Of a stretch of 64,000 nucleotides of DNA, positions 62,508-64,000 are shown piece by piece. This DNA is from Physcia stellaris (Eukaryota > Ascomycota > Lecanoromycetes > Caliciales > Physciaceae), in NCBI GenBank assembly GCA_018902385.1, contig JABSSW010000020.1, forward strand, positions 627,546 through 691,545, read 5' to 3'. Numbering within the stretch: position 1 is the first letter of the stretch; each line of letters starts with the position of its first letter. The notes below the pieces were generated by a model, which saw only the letters and a program-made list of their open reading frames with translations, had not been told where the DNA came from and searched no databases. Both the position numbers and the translations under genes were made by a program.

Positions 62508-63672
62508 GAAGGGTATGGATGAGAGGGGGCGAGCTGGCCAGTGGCAGAGAGGTGCCTTCGGAAGGTAGCGGATCGAAGCCATGGATGACGGGCTATGGGG
62601 GGGGGGGGTTAGGCGGAAGAGAAAGAGGAGGTGGAGTAGGGTGCTATGGTTAACATCCTCATCCTCATCAAAAACAAAGACCATCAACGCACTACCGATA
62701 TTGACTCCGACTGCACAATCCTCTCGCTACCTCCTCTCCCTTCGAGCGATTTGGTAGATCCTCTGGACCTTCCTCCCCCCCACCCACAGATTTCTCAAAT
62801 CAACATCTTCCCCGCACCGATCCTGAGCTACCGTCTCCTCGTGTCCTTGCGGAGTATACAAGGGAGGGCTATGGAGGATATATGTGGAGCACCATGGTAG
62901 GGTGAGAAAATCAAAAGAAGAATCTATGATCCGCATCGCAAGAGTAAAATGAGGGTATAGATATAGAGTAGGTATACATAGTCAAAGAAAGCATCAAAAT
63001 CTACATACTTTCTCAAATCGAATATCATCAGTGTTAACTCCTCCAACCAAATCACTAAACACAAGCGCCACCTCCCCTCCCCTCTCCTCTCTTTATCCTA
63101 CTCTCAATAATTAAATTCGTCCACTTTCTCATCTCGGAGCCTGTCAAACCATTCCTTTTTTGGCTTTACTTTACTTCTACTCTATCTTTTTTTTTTTTTT
63201 TGGGAGGGGGGCTTTATATACCAGCATCACCAACCTCATCGTACAATATTTCCATAACGTACGAGACAATGCAGTTCCGTGCCCCTCCCATCGTTGCCTT
63301 TTATCTAGATAATCTTCCCATCATCTCCTCCCCACCTCTAAGGACCTCATCCAATCACAGACTGTACTGCAGACAGGGGGTTATGTTCTCCGCACGCTTC
63401 TACAAACCAGAAAGGCTTTGAAAAAGGAGGACTGGTGTAGTGGGGATATGGAGGATGGGGTAGAAGTAACAACTAAGACTGACGAGCAGTGGTTGGGACG
63501 AGAGCCAAGTTTTAACAGTTGTGTGAAGGCTTGAGAATGGATGAGATACAATGTGTTCGTCTTTGCACCGATATGCCGGGGTCTGTCGTAAGGCTTCAAG
63601 GGTTGTGCGACCCTTTGTAAAGGTAAAGTATCCTAGCAAGGACTTTGGGTGTGTGATTTACCATACTGATTA
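62508..63672. other. Intergenic region with homopolymer runs
   Basis: 3' flanks of mL46 and of the gene entering from the right edge. G run at about 62597-62608 and T run at about 63187-63201. No gene recognised. Confidence 0.6.
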
Positions 63673-64000
63673 CTAAGACACAACCTGTTCTCCAACCTTA
63701 TAGTCTATCGGCGTTTCAGCTGGAGAGTGCTGAGGTCCATTGTGTATGATCGCCTGGCCTTGTTCAGGATCCTTTGTGGGTTGATGCGAAGGTAGCACAT
63801 CTAGGTTCAGTGTCTCTTCTACAGGCCGTGAAATCTCCGCCTGCCGATGGACTCCTCTGATCCCGTCGATCCGTCGTCGCCAGGGTTTGTAGAGCGCAAT
63901 ACTCAAGGCCCCGAAGACGATGAAGGAAGCACATATCGCGCCACCTACATGCACACCTGGTCAGCGCCCTATTACATCCCATCCCATCCCTTCGCTCCCC
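63673..64000 (-). CDS. C-terminal end of a membrane protein (runs off right edge)
   Basis: Minus-strand frame ending at 63673. The last exon probably starts after a TAG acceptor near 63947 and encodes one membrane helix (ICASFIVFGALSIALY), a basic KPWRRR stop-transfer stretch and a hydrophilic tail of about 65 residues. This is the layout of the C-terminus of a transporter or receptor. The family cannot be told from this fragment. Confidence 0.45.

Overview
The window is nuclear DNA of a filamentous ascomycete (Pezizomycotina). Genes are intron-split with short introns (about 45-250 bp, GT..AG). The proteins are typical of the group: Cdc42, Pds5/BimD, four-RRM Nrd1, a siderophore-iron transporter, a heme-thiolate peroxidase and the mitochondrial condensing enzyme Cem1. 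The class could not be fixed from sequence alone.

Layout. 1-1136 (-): 5' part of a siderophore-iron MFS transporter running off the left edge, with a GATA-type iron-regulator site upstream. 2475-5039 (-): nrd1-like RNA-binding protein. 8437-9701 (+): cdc42 in four exons, divergent from nrd1 across 3.4 kb. 9.7-20.6 kb: an 11 kb stretch of ordinary base composition with no recognisable gene but with local duplications. 20664-22211 (+): F-box-like protein. 23134-24789 (-): agmatinase-family ureohydrolase in five exons, with a signal peptide and a C-terminal RDEL. 25902-30646 (+): pds5 in four exons. About 32.7-52.15 kb: an AT-rich island. 52388-53854 (-): secreted heme-thiolate peroxidase. 57367-58899 (-): a second F-box-like protein. 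59363-61002 (-): cem1 in seven exons, divergent by 195 bp from 61198-62507 (+), mitoribosomal mL46 (MRPL17). 63673-64000 (-): 3' end of a membrane protein running off the right edge.

The island is a set of nested fossil LTR retroelements. Outer element A (33976-51114, 194-bp LTRs, TTTGA target duplication) is a Ty3/Gypsy chromovirus. Inside it sit element B (37359-40492) and element C (41359-47916), both apparently non-autonomous. C carries a repeated zinc-finger module. All three are broken many times over.

The most interesting signal is the mutation pattern of the island. Cytosines before a pyrimidine are almost gone, while CpA and CpG remain common and TpA is not raised. The two LTRs of A differ at six sites and every one is a C/T (or G/A) change in a CpT (ApG) context. 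B and C show the same bias. This is not the classical CpA-directed RIP signature and the usual RIP indices would miss it.

The genes do not form one pathway. The only functional pairing visible is cem1 with mL46 (mitochondrial fatty-acid synthesis and mitochondrial translation) on a shared short promoter.
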